A DNA stretch of 64,000 nucleotides from Conchocele bisecta (taxonomy: Eukaryota; Mollusca; Bivalvia; Lucinida; Thyasiridae), in contig JAQRGA010000147.1 in assembly GCA_029237695.1 (NCBI GenBank), positions 62,001 through 126,000 on the forward strand, written 5' to 3'. The notes beneath the pieces were generated by a model that worked only from the letters and a program-made list of their open reading frames with translations, searched no databases and was not told the origin of the DNA. The translations under genes were made by a program, and so were the position numbers. This document shows positions 1 through 13,200 of the stretch, piece by piece (the first letter of the stretch is position 1; each line of letters begins with the position of its first letter).

Positions 1-1155
1 TGTCCATGTACATTTACATTGAAAAGTCAAAAGTTTGTTTGAGTTTCCCCAGTTAAGACTCCAGGAGGCCATTGGGGCATATCAATGTAAATTGTTTTAC
101 AAACATAATGTCTAGTTTGTATGTATGTGAATGCATATATGCCATTCCCCTGGTGTTCTCATTGATCTGCTGTCCATTGTTTGTCTTCAAAATGTTTCTT
201 TTTAAAAACAGGACATATTATGCAGTATCCTTATATGGGCAGGTGGGTTGGCGGATGTTGGACGGCACAGCATGTCCATGCAGAAATTAAATATTACGTG
301 ATGGATGTTCACCAAATTTGGTGAACATGTTTATAATGTAAAGAAGAATACTTTTGTTAGTTATCCCCCTTTGATGATTAAATTTAATATCCCCATTCTG
401 TATCCTTGCTCACACAATAAATTGTTCTTCCTAACAGATCTTAACAAAATTTGCTATGCATCTTTATTATGGCAAGGAATACTGTAAACTATCTTTCCTG
501 TCTGTTGAATTTCACAATTTTCTGATTTGGACATTTTTGCGACAGTTATTTGTACTAGGGTATCTGTGTTTCAAATCATGGCATTTTTCATTACCATATT
601 CTACAACAAACAAGACTAGAGACTGAATATCAGACTGTGTGAAAAATGCATGATGAACACGGCGAATGTGAGTGAAATAATTGAAAGTCTCGTAAAAATG
701 GAACTGAACAGAACATAATATATGTGGCATGCATTATGTTCCATAACAAAAAACTCATGTTTTATTCTCGATATACCTCCCCTCCCCACCCTCCCCCGGC
801 ATACAAAGTCTGTAGATGGGCTATATAGTTTTTATGCCCCCTATGCAATAGCAAGGGGGACATATTGCATTGAGCTTGATGTTCTGTACGTCCGTCCGTG
901 CGTTAAAAAACGTTAAAAAGTCGAAAAGTTTCACTAGTATGCCACATGTTTAGTTTTTCATATTTCTGTCCATAATTTCGCATTAAAGTTTTATGATTCC
1001 CATTATCTCTGCAACCATATTAAAGTCTGATTGACTTGAAAGTATACATCTTTATCATCATCCATATTTTCATTCTATAGTCCACCAGTACCCTTTGAAT
1101 TTGTGAGAAATGGGTAGATGAAAGTATAAGTGGAGCCCTGTCATTTATCTTACAG
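1..1155. other. intron or upstream sequence, no exon seen
   Basis: AT-rich noncoding sequence, presumed intron of the Tudor-like gene. From about 780 to 920 there is a hairpin-plus-TCCG start (TATGCCCCC then GGGGGACATA, followed by GTCCGTCCGTGCG), the typical 5' end of the pearl-like repeats found throughout the window. No other exon could be supported. Confidence 0.45.
832..916 (+). repeat. pearl-like repeat 5' hairpin fragment
   Basis: Short stem (TATGCCCCC / GGGGGACATA) followed by a TCCGTCCG microsatellite, the same leader as the larger elements at 6802 and 33186. It is followed by degenerate 'TTATCTCTGCAACC'-type core sequence, so this copy is short and decayed. Confidence 0.5.
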
Positions 1156-1234
1156 CAGCAGTCCACATGGTGATGCACATGCACCAGTTCGAGCCATTGA
1201 TTGTGACGGTGACGGTGACAAGTCAGAGGGCAGG
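1156..1234 (+). CDS. exon of Tudor-like gene (Asp/Gly-rich)
   Basis: Acceptor TTATCTTACAG precedes the exon and a strong donor GTAAGT follows. Reading from 1157 gives SSPHGDAHAPVRAIDCDGDG and then DKSEGR, ending in phase 0. The acceptor is a CAGCAGCAG run, so NAGNAG-type alternative acceptors three bases apart are possible. The other two frames contain stops early. Confidence 0.5.
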
Positions 1235-4200
1235 GTAAGTACGAGGATGGTCAAAATGTACCGATACATATAGTCACCACCCTGTCCGTCGGTTTGTTTG
1301 TCTGAGCAAATTTAAATGGGACCTCACCAGGGGACATTGACATAGTTGTGCCACCTAGTCATCACCATATTAGTATATACAGAAGAAAGAAGAAGAACAA
1401 AGATGTACGTCGTAACAACATATAAATTATACATTTAACAGCCAATACATTGCAGATATATGTTTTGAAATTACAGTCTCCAAATTGGAACTTGTTGAAG
1501 GCCCCTCATGTATATATGCACTTTTATTATAGGCTCACGCAGCAACGATGAAAAGGTTGCAGGCTGAGAATAGAGCGTTGAAGGTAACTGTAGCAAATTA
1601 ACAATTAATTCAATAGTTATACCCTCGCCGATAGGAAAGATCGTATATAGCGCTAGTCCATATACGTGCATGCGTACGTACGTGCATGTATCTGTTAGTA
1701 AGACCTTTCAATAACTTTTTCAATACCCACTTCACCGATTTTTATAATATTGGTGATAATTGTTTTGCATATGACCCATGTCCGACCGCCCAAGGCTTAT
1801 TAGTGATCATCCACGTTTTCCTTCTGTGGCCCACTCATGTGGCCCATTAGCCCATGCCCTTGGTCAAATGACAAGTTGTGTTTAAGTTCTGTCGAAATTT
1901 CTTAAGTTTTCAGGTATCCACCATCTCTAACCATAAGTTGAATTGCATTGAAGCTTCAAATGCTCATAAGTCATCATCCTTATTTAATGCTGTGGCCCTC
2001 TCATGTGCCCCCTGTGCAAGGTCAAGGTACAGCCATCAGTGTTGCTGATACTGATTTCTTGTACCGGAGTCTGGTTGTCCGTCCGTCAATCACTAAACTT
2101 AACAGCAGAGAAATATGTTATAACTTCTATTTCCTTCATCAAAAATTCTTAATATTTCACCCATGCATTCCTCTAAGGCTCTATTATCATGCTGTGACAA
2201 ATTCATGACAGTCCAACCCCCGCTAATCCCAAGGTCAAGGCCACATACTTAGTCTCTTTACAAAACTTAACATCAGATAAGTATGTTATAACTTCAATTT
2301 CCTTACATATTTAGGGGCACCTGGACCCATGCGGGGTGTATTCCATAAGCCTCTTACTGACAAATCTGGTTTTTGACAACTCTAGTTTTTGTCGCGCCTG
2401 CTTATGCGCGACTGTAGTCGCCACTTTTTCCGCCTTCGTCGTCCACATAGTCGTCGTGCACATAAACAAATGTCAAAACTTTGTACAAGCCTCTTCACCA
2501 TGATATAGCTTCAATTACTTCATGGATTACTTCAATATTTGGACACTTGATACATGTGAGCATTTGGAACACACTCATGCCGCCATTATCATGACCTTGA
2601 CCATTTTTACCTTCACGTTTTTGCGGAAACACAGCCATTTTTTGGTGTCAAAATGTGTGTACAAGTTTCTTCATGATGATATAACTTTAATATTACGTGA
2701 TGCTTCAATATTTGGACACTTAATACATGTGAGCATTCGGAACACACTCGTGTCGCCGTGAACATTATCTTCTCCTTTTTTGCATTTTTTTTAGGAAAGT
2801 TTGTACAAGTTTCTTCATCATCGTAGAATTTTAATATTAGTTGATGAATTGCTTTAATATTGAGACACTTGATACATGTAAGCATTTGGAACACCCTCAT
2901 GCCGCCATTAACATGGCCTTCAAATGGTTGTGGAAGCTCTTTACCTCAAAAAGTTTGTTCAATTTTTTCCACATCATCATATGACTTTAATATTACTTGA
3001 TGGATTGCTTCAATATTTGTATACGCTCATCCATCTGTCACTCAGTCGATAATGTTTGCATTTTTCCCTCAGAATTCAATCAAGGAGAAGGACGTCAAAA
3101 TTGAAACACTGGAGTCTGAATTGAAGGAACTGAAGCAGGTACGCACGGCTCTGTTCTACACCTGAGTAGTAATTACGCCCCCTATGCTATATTGTGTTGC
3201 TCTTGAGGTTTTGTACGTCCGTCTGTGTACATTTACGTTAAACAGTTTGTAAGAGTTTCTCCAATCTTCAATATTACGCAAAAAATTGCTTCAATACTTG
3301 GACACTTGAATCACCTGAACATAACATACCACACCAATGAGGTCATGTACCCAATGTCAAAAACCAGTGACAGTTTTTATAAACAATTTTTCTTCCCCCT
3401 ATCAGGGCTCCAGATAAGGAATTAGTAACTGAGTATTGTCACGCCATCATTTCTGAAGCAATTGGGTATTTTAAAATTTTAATTGGGTAAAATAAAATCA
3501 CACTACTGTTTACTCATCAACAGACAGCACTTATTGAATAGTTTGCTTCAAAATAAAAACATGTCTTGGCATTTCGTTAGAATTGTCTCCTTGGATACAA
3601 TTCTAATGAAATACCATCATGTGTTTTCATGGAAAATAAGAAAAATATGCTATATTTGTGTTCTGTTTATTGTTTTCTGTAGCATGATAAAGGTACCACA
3701 AATTTTTTATTGCTTTTTGATACTCGCTACTTCCGATTTCAATTGGGGTTTTGGCAATTTTAATTGGGTATTTAAGAAAATACGCAGCATATCTGGAGCC
3801 CTGTCCTGTTGATAGATAGCAAGGATGGGTAGACGTCTTAACGATAAAGGTCAAATGTCAAATTTATGATTGTTTAGATTTTAAATTTCCAGTGCAGTAG
3901 TCATTCTGCTATAATGTTATTTGCTTGAATCTTGATTTTCAATTTTATTATCCTCATTTTTATTCCCCGTTGCTCCCAAGTTTCACCTCACACTTCCACA
4001 CCAGCCTATTCAGTCAGTATTGAATGGGAATTTATTGTTTTAATTAAATATGAACAGAATGTGAACATTCTAAAATTCTAAAAGTTGACCCATTGGCTGA
4101 TTTTCAACTCACCATTTCTACTAGCATTTAATTTATAAATTATGTGAGGCTTTTAACCAGATTTTTGAAAATGGAGTTTGTTGGATAGTCCCTGATTATC

Positions 4201-7200
4201 CTTGCCTTTCTCCACTGTCAGTTAGACATACTAGTTAACTTACTGATGTTGACAGGCCATTAAATATTTTTGGATCTCATTTTCATTTGTAACAATAGTA
4301 ATATAATTGTGAGAGAACTGTCCATATTGTTTCCAGAACGATGATGGCCATACTCCGGATACTATTGTCGATAGCGGTGTTCTAACAGAAGAGTCCAGTG
4401 ACGTGGCAAGTTTTTCGTAGTTATATGAGTGTTTAGTTTTTCGTAGCATTGCGCCTTTTGCAGAAAGCAAGACATTGATCACTGACATTCATGTGTCCAT
4501 CATAAATCTGCATTATAGTTTTTAAATGCCTTGTATCTCGGTAATCATGAGTCACATTTGCATCAATTCATATATACTTCTCTATTATCTTTTCTATTTT
4601 CATTTGACACTCCATTAATGCAGCTAGTGTCCCGATGGTCAATGTTCAATTTCCAATTCAAGGAAATTTGCAATACTCTAGTTAACATTTTCAAAATATT
4701 TTTTATGTACCCGAAAAATATTTCATGGTACACATAGTCGCCACCGTATGTCTACCTGCTATCTCTGTTGCCATTGGCTTGACACTTATTTCTCATCGGG
4801 CATATTTTCATTCTATAGAATGTGCTCTGGGTCAAATAACTATGGTGGGTGGCAGGTGGGAGCATGCGATGGGTAATTTAACGATCGGGGTTCATCCTTA
4901 CCGGAATCCCGACTGGAGACCTGGTTTGGCCCTCACATGCTTCTTTGGCATTTTGTATGTGACAGTTGAATCTGGTTATACCCCTTATAAGAGTAATCCT
5001 ACCGGTATTACTTTTACATAGGGGAAGGGGCCAAGTGACTGGTGCGGTATGGACCTGGCACCAGGTCAGGTTATTCTAATTTCAGGGCTGAATATGTTGT
5101 ATCTCGATGTAAATATTCCGTTCTGATTTTGGGATTTTCCCCCCAATGCAGCAGGTTAAAATGGGATCGAACCTGTTTGCCCGGCCTTACATGACCTTAG
5201 CTGTTGATAGGCCGTTAAACACCAATAAAAAAACAAACAAATAACTATGTGTCACAGTTTTGATGGGTACTCCCATCTCTGTGTCCTGTTGCTAAATGAC
5301 TAGCTGTTGCTGGGACGGACATTAAACCCATTCACTTTCTAAATTTATTTTGTGACAATACCTTTACTACTCGATAACTGTCAATTTCACAAACATCCTA
5401 GGCCCAGTCTGACGTGGGCATACTTTGTTTGCCCTTAGATTTATATGGTAATTAGAAATGATCAGCCATTTAATGGTGAGTGAATTACGCATATTATTTT
5501 CAGAATGTTGATGACCAGCCACCTTATACTACTTTCGACAGTGACACAGAGTCCAGTGACCTGGTAAGTGTTCCACATTTACTATTAAAAATATCATCAA
5601 CCTAGGTTGCAGTAGTGCTACCATGTGGATATTACGTTTCCTGGGCGAACAATATGCGCCATAAGACTACCAGCTAATGAGGCATAATAGTGACTTTTAA
5701 TGGAGCATACCATGTTAAAAACAGAAAGAGAAACCAATATCGGGAATATGGTTAATGCATATATTAATGACTTAAACAGGATTAGAAATATTCAAGATAT
5801 ATTCTGAAATCAGGAGTTGATCCTGATAATTGCTGAATTGCTGAAAAATACTAATGTTACAAAATGGGAAGTACACTTTTATGCATTTGTGAGATTTAGC
5901 CGTTTTCAGGATTCGGAACTGTTCCCGCCATTGTTTAAATAGGTATGATAATGAGAGAACTGTCCATATTGTTTCCAGAACGATGATAGCCATACTCCGG
6001 ATACTATTGTCGATAGCAGTATTTTTGCCGAAGAACCCAGTGATGTGGTATGTATTTCACTGTTAGCAACATGCCTAATATGATCCCTGATAGTGAGTGT
6101 TCAGCTAAAGTAGCTGTACCCACACTGAAAGAAAAATGTAGTTTGTTGTAAAATTGCCCCATACAATAATAACCAAATTTGATGTGTATTATATTTAATG
6201 GTTGTTGACATGTTTATTGTCACGTCAAAGCGTCATGACGTATCTTTGATTTTGATGATGTCAGCAACATGCGACGTTCATTTTGGAGTTGCCAGAGCAT
6301 TAGTTGGATAATATTTTGTAAACTATCCACTGAAATGCCATTATCGTCCGATTTGTGGATGAAATCTTTGTTTTAACACATTCGTTGACGTGGAGAATAG
6401 ACATACCGAAAGCAAATAAAGAGTTTTATCTTATTCTAGGTTAGATAAATATTTTGAGATTCGCAAATATGTTCTGTATAGGGGCGATTTAGAGTAGCCA
6501 TCATATGCACAGATGTGTGACAAAGATATTCCGCCCGTGTGATCAGAATTTGTCAGAAACTCAACAAAGCTTTGTTTCTGATAACATATTATGACACACC
6601 AGTGACATATCCTAGTCCCACACCTGTGCATAGGATGGATGCTCTTAATTTTCATTCTCTTTCGCCTGCAATCCAGTTCTTGCACAATATTATCAGCCAG
6701 TGGTGTGCATCAGTTACCCGCGTGAAACACATGTCATTTGAAAGGACATTAATTTAGTTGTTCTATTTCACTGATTTGTGGCCTTCACGCATACATTGTA
6801 TTTATGCCCCCGCCACCGAATGGTGAGGGGGGCATATAGTGACACCGGCGTCCGTACGTACGTAACGTACGTCCGTATGTCCGTACGTACATACGTACGT
6901 ACGAAACCTTAACGCTCGGTAAATGGCTTATAATTTATGTTTCCTTGCTCGGATCTGCTTCACATTTCACACACGCATTGCTCCAATGGTCCTCTACCGC
7001 CCTGTGACAAATCCACATTCGTCCCGCCCCCACTAAGCCCAGGGTCAAGGTCACAGACTTGGTGCTTTCGAAACCTTAACGCTGGGTAAATCGCTTATAA
7101 TTTTTGTTTCCTTGCTCGGATCTGCTTCACATTTCACACACGCATTGCTCCAATAGTCCTCTACCGTTCTGTGACAAATCCGCATTCGTCCCACCCCCGC

Positions 7201-10200
7201 TAAGCCCAGGGTCAATGTCAGAGACTTGGTGCTTTCGAAACCTTAACGCTGGGTAAATGGCATATAATTTCTGTTTCCTTGCTCAGATCTGCTTCACATT
7301 TCACACACACATTGCTCCAATAGTCCTCTGCCACCCTGTGACAAATCCACATTCGTGCCGCTCCCACTAAGCCCAGGGTCAAGGTCACAGACTTGGTGCG
7401 TTCAAAACGTTAACGCTCGTTAATGCCTTACAATTTCTGTTTCCTTGCTCGGATCTGCTTCACATTTCACACACGCATTGATCCAATGGTCCTCTGCCAC
7501 CCTGTGACAAATCCACAATCGTGCCACCCCCGCTAAGCCCAGGGTCAAGGTCACATACTTGGTGCGTTCGAAACCTTAACGCTGGGTAAATGCCTTATAA
7601 TTTCTGTTTCCTTGCTCGAATCTGCTTCGCATTTCACACACGCATTGCTCCAATGGTCATCTACCGCCCTGTGACAAATCCACATTCGTCCCGCCCCCGC
7701 TAAGCCCAGGGTCAAGGTCACAGACTTGGTGCGTTCGAAACCTTAACGCTGGGTAAATGCCTTATAATTTCTGTTTCCTTGCTCGAATCTGCTTCACATT
7801 TCACACACGCATTGCTCCAATGGTCCTCTGCCACCCTGTGACAAATCCACATTCATGCCGCCCCCGCTAAGCCCAGGGTCAAGGTCACATACTTGGTGCG
7901 TTCGAAACCTTAACGCTGGGTAAATGCCTTATAATTTCTGTTTCCTTGCTGGGATCTGCTTCACATTTCACACACGCATTGCTCCAATGGTCCTCTGCCA
8001 CCCTGTGACAAATCCACATTCGTGCCGCCCCCGCTAAGCCCAGGGTCAAGGTCACAGACTTGGTGCGTTCGAAACCTTAACGCTGGGTAAATGCCTTATA
8101 ATTTATGTTTCCTTGCTCGGATCTGCTTCACATTTCACACACGCATTGCTCCAATGGTAGGGATGTCGGATTTTTTTCAAAAATTGTGATTTTTATGGAT
8201 TGTTTGGTATCAAATTAAAGCTGATGAATGTAGTTGTGCAATGCAAGTTATTTCATCAAGATATCTTGATTAGTTAAGAAGTTAGTCAATTATTACAATT
8301 GGAGAACTTCGGAAATTTTCTGACCATTTTCTGCAAACTTTGTATATAAATTTTTTTATTTTTTTTTAAATGTGTAGAATGGAGTGTTTGATATCCTTTT
8401 AAAGGTATTGAAGAATGCAAAACAATGGAAGTTGTTTCATCAAGATATCTTGATTGGTTAAGAAGTTATATAATGTTTTATTTCTAGAAACAACAAATTT
8501 TCTAAAAAAATATTGCCAATTTTTAATGTAGTGGATATTTTTTCCAAAACAAAAGTGTGCATTATGGAGTGTTTGGTATAAAATTAAAGGCATTGAAAAA
8601 GTGCAAAACAATGGAAGTTGTTTCATCAAGATATCTTGATTGGTTTAGGAGTTATTCAAATTTTCAAATTTGGGGGAAAAAAAGCAACGTTTTTCGTGCA
8701 GAGATCTTAAACCGGATAATATACATGCACCACTTGATAGTGAGTAGCTTAATTATTTTTTGCACAAAGATGTTCATGTCAAGATTATAATGTGCTAATG
8801 AATAGAGCTGTTTGGTGTGTTTATAACATTTTTTTATTTAAATGTTACTAGTTATTCACAAACTGAATATTAATGGCCAAGCTAATGAATGGACCGATTT
8901 ACAAATTTTTTTTATCTAACCAAAATACAAGGTCGGCGGTGAGATTAACTAAGATAGTGCGCTCTCATTTAATTAACCAACAATTAGTCAACAGTGGCTC
9001 TCATACACGGACTGATTGATAATTTGTGTTTAACGGCATATCAACAGCTAAGGTCATTTAAGGCTTGGCCAACGGGTCTATCCCGTATTTAATGTGTCCA
9101 TAATGAGAGAAATTCCCAAAACCAGAACTGAATATTTACAGAAAAATCAATATTCAGCCATGAAATTAGAATATCCTATCCTGGTGCTAGGTCCATTCCA
9201 CACCAGTCACTTAGCCCAACCACAAAAGTAGTATGATCAACACTAATAAAATAATTTGATCTGACATGTGGCTGCAGAGGCAACAAGAAAATGTGGCTTG
9301 TCGGCACACAAATGCCCATTGTGGCAGATTGGAGAAACTGTGTCACAAGTTAATTAACCAAGTGATACGTATTCACAAGCGTATTTGTGAAGCTCAAAAT
9401 GTCAAAGTCATATTAAGGCCAGCATGGATGTATGGCATTTGTCCACATGTATGATGTATTAAAATATTAAAGTAATCCATCCAGGGAAATAGAAGTGATG
9501 ACAGAAATGAGAAACTCAGGCAAATTTCTTAATGTGTGAAAAAGTTGTGACGGTCAAGGTCATAAATATGGCAGCATGGATGTGTGGCATTTGTCCACAG
9601 GTATGCTGTGTTGAACTGTTTATGTTCAAATTATATAGAAGTTATGAGTTTGTTGGTGTTTAACGGCCTATCAAGCAGCTATATATGGTCATATAAGGTC
9701 GGGCCAACGGGTTCGATTACGATTAATCATACTCAGATAAGGGGTACAACTCTCACATACAAGACAACCAAAGACGTATACGAGGGCCAAACTAGGTCTC
9801 CGGTCGGGATTTCGGTAAGGAAGAATCCCGATCGTTAAATACCCCACAGGGTTACCCACGAAGAAATGAACAACTTCTTAACATGCGAAAAAATTCAAAG
9901 TTGTGAACGCCAAAAGGTGAAGGTCATATTAAGGGCAGCATGGATGTGTGGTAGTTGTTCAGAAGTATGCTGTGTTTAAATATTTAACTAATCTAATCCT
10001 ATCTAACCAATCCTTAAAGTGATATAAAAGTTATGACAGAATTGACCGGCGAACCTCTTAATGCAAACTGGGGGGAGGGGGTCAAAATTTTAGCTGTAAA
10101 CTTCTACCTACATCTATTTGTGCCTGTTGGGAGAAAGGAAAAATAGGAAGCTGCCCCACCCACCTCAGCCGGCGCTGTACAAATATATAATAGAAATCCC

Positions 10201-13200
10201 ACCCCCACTGCTGTAGAAAAAGCAGACATTTTTTCTTGAATACAAAATAGATCAATTAGTTATATTGCATAATTAATTGGCCTCCAGACGCTTTTCAAAT
10301 AATAAAAAAAATGCCCACAGAAAGAGGTGGGGCTGTGATGAGGGGGGCGGAGGACGCTTGGGTAGAGAGGATTGACAGTCTAGTGTCTCAAAAAAAAAGA
10401 TCGCTAAATACACAATACTCAATAATAATAGCACGGCGGCAGAAGGACATATTTCAGGCGGATTGTGCACATCCGGATACAAGCATAAAATTTGGCACAC
10501 TTGTAGAGGTTTGAATACTGATCAAAATAAGCTATAGAACCACCTTGGCATTTTACGTTTTGCGCATGCGCAGAGACAATTTAACTTCCGGTTTGCCTTA
10601 AAACACCATAAAGTGTAATTTGTAATCATAATACCGGCGTAGAACCACGAAATTATGACACTAACACCATTTATTTATGCCATTTAGCACTTTTACATCT
10701 GCATTGTCGTCCAAATATTTGTTTTATGACCGTTCAAATGCGGTACCCATATTGAAAAAAATCTACTTTATTAAATTTATGTGTCTTTCAATTGTATTTA
10801 GAAAGTAGATATATCAACTTTATTTGATGTTAGCGCACTGTATGTATGCACTAGTCAATATAGAATGTATACACATGTTGATAACAAATTATTGCGCATG
10901 CGCAGACAAGCGTTATTCACATGGGTAATTTATATAGAATTTGCCACGAATACAGCATATCCTATATCGTAGCAGTAGCACACCGGGCACAAAATAACAC
11001 GTGACATTTGGCACACTTGTAGAGGTTTGGATACTGATCAAAGTAAGCTATACCACCACCTTGGTATTTGACGTTTTACCCATGCGCATAGACAATTTAG
11101 CTTCCGGTTTGCCTTAAAACACCATAAAGTGCGATTTATAACGATATTATTCACGTAAAGGCATTACATACCACACTAACACCATTTTCCGTGCGGTTTG
11201 GTAGTTTTGAATCTACATCGTCAGTCAAATATGTGTTTTATGACCGTTCCAATGGGGTACCCATATCGAAAAAGTATATGATTATATAGAAAAGTTGATA
11301 CCGCTACCAATATCTGGTCTACATTCTGGTTTTCCAATACAAGACATACAATTATGTAACACATAGTTGGTTTATTTAATTAAAAACTATCATAAACCCA
11401 TCTCTCACTGTAATGAATTAATGTACCTGTTATAAATGCATGTTATATCAGTTGCAATTAGTATAGCTCAGCATAGTTTATGCAACCGTTTAATACTTAC
11501 TCTATAGTGATATTAGAAATGGTGAATGTGGTAGTAATCCTACTACTGATATCTATGAGTATATATACTGTATACTATGCTAGTTGCAAATGACATACTT
11601 TCCATTTTCTAAATGACATTGTTAATGTATTGAACTGTATTTGTATGTAATAGTATATTACTAGAAGAGGTGTCCCAGTATGGTGTTATGATGATCGTTA
11701 GCGTAACTCGTGTCAATAGTTATATCTGTAAATCGTTTATCATATTGAAATGGAATGAATGGTGGAATGTACGATACGATGTATCGGTTCGCAGACATGT
11801 ACTGGGCGCATTGCTGATGGGTATATACTTGCATGTTCCACTCTTCACTACATTTCACATACATGAGTATATCACTGAGCACGCTGTCATGTGTTCTTAA
11901 CCAGTGTTAAGATAAAGTATGTGTGATGTTCACATATAACTCCGAGTCTCGTTTACTTAATCGTGACCACAATCCCCATTGCATTCACATAATGATGTGC
12001 ATGTAAGACCGGCTTTTAAGCATTTGCATCGCTTTGTCGCACACCCTTTCAGACACCCACATCTGACAAGCTCAACTGCCGTCTGAGAAACCTGTGGGAG
12101 TGTAGTCCATAGCGGACTATACAACCCTTTGTCTGATTTTGACCAACCCCATTCATCGGCATTTGGTAACGTTGGTGTAAGAGCTAGTGTCTGACCCCAA
12201 ATATGCCCTCCCTACACGGCCCGTAATATGTGTTGCAGTAATGCAGAATGGCTAGGTGGTAATCTTTCCATTGCACGTCCTTTCTTGGTGAATAGCTGTT
12301 TGCGGGCGGCGTACAAATACTTGTTTTATCGTACAAGAGGATTACGAACCTCTCCAGCATCGTAATACTTTCATCATTTGGACGGCCAGGTGTCGAACTT
12401 AGCTCTGCAAATACCGGTGTTACAGCTGGAAAACTATTCCATGTATCCCAGGCACCTTTCTTGCCATGCCCCAGAAATGATGACACCGTATCACAGCCGG
12501 TGAGCGCGTGGAAGAATGGGATGGAGCTCGATTTCAATGCACCTTTAGCATTCGATATTTCGTGTATAGAAATATATCTATGGTTCTTTCCCTGTACCAA
12601 ACTCTATCCAAAGCTCTTGTAAATCGAGTCTGTGTACTACAAAAACTGCCAGGGCTACCACGTCAGTGTCTACTGTACGGATCAACAGCTTCGTGTGACC
12701 ATTGCGAACGGCATCGGCAACATGTATGAACAGGCGTGTATCCGCCTCTTCGTGTGAACATGGAGCGATGCTATCAATTGTTCGTGCCGGGAATACAAGT
12801 ACATTACTGTCCACAGTTACCTGGAGCTCTTTACAGCCATCGTTAACCCACTCGACACAACAACTCGACAAGTAATGAAACAAATCTGCCTTGTTTGCAT
12901 CAACTCGAAGGAAGTCTTGCCAATTCTTTGGCATTTGTGCGGTTGCAGTAACTCGGCGACGCTTCCCCTTTCCCCGCTTCTCTCTGGCTGATGATTTTAG
13001 ACTATTAGCAGTATATATGTCGAACACTATATCTAACCTTGCAGCGTTTTGCAGTTTTGACATTATATATGGCTTGAAGATATCGTTCGCGTATTGTTCA
13101 AATGTACGAACTCCGACAGGTCGTAACATATGTACTACAGCAGCCCCATCCAGAAGGACACATGTGACACCTCAGGTCGTTGACTAATGGGTGTCGTTAG

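Noticed and set aside
10273..10514. Opposing short ORFs near the left TIR
   Set aside because: Low-complexity and partly inside the TIR; no coding signature.
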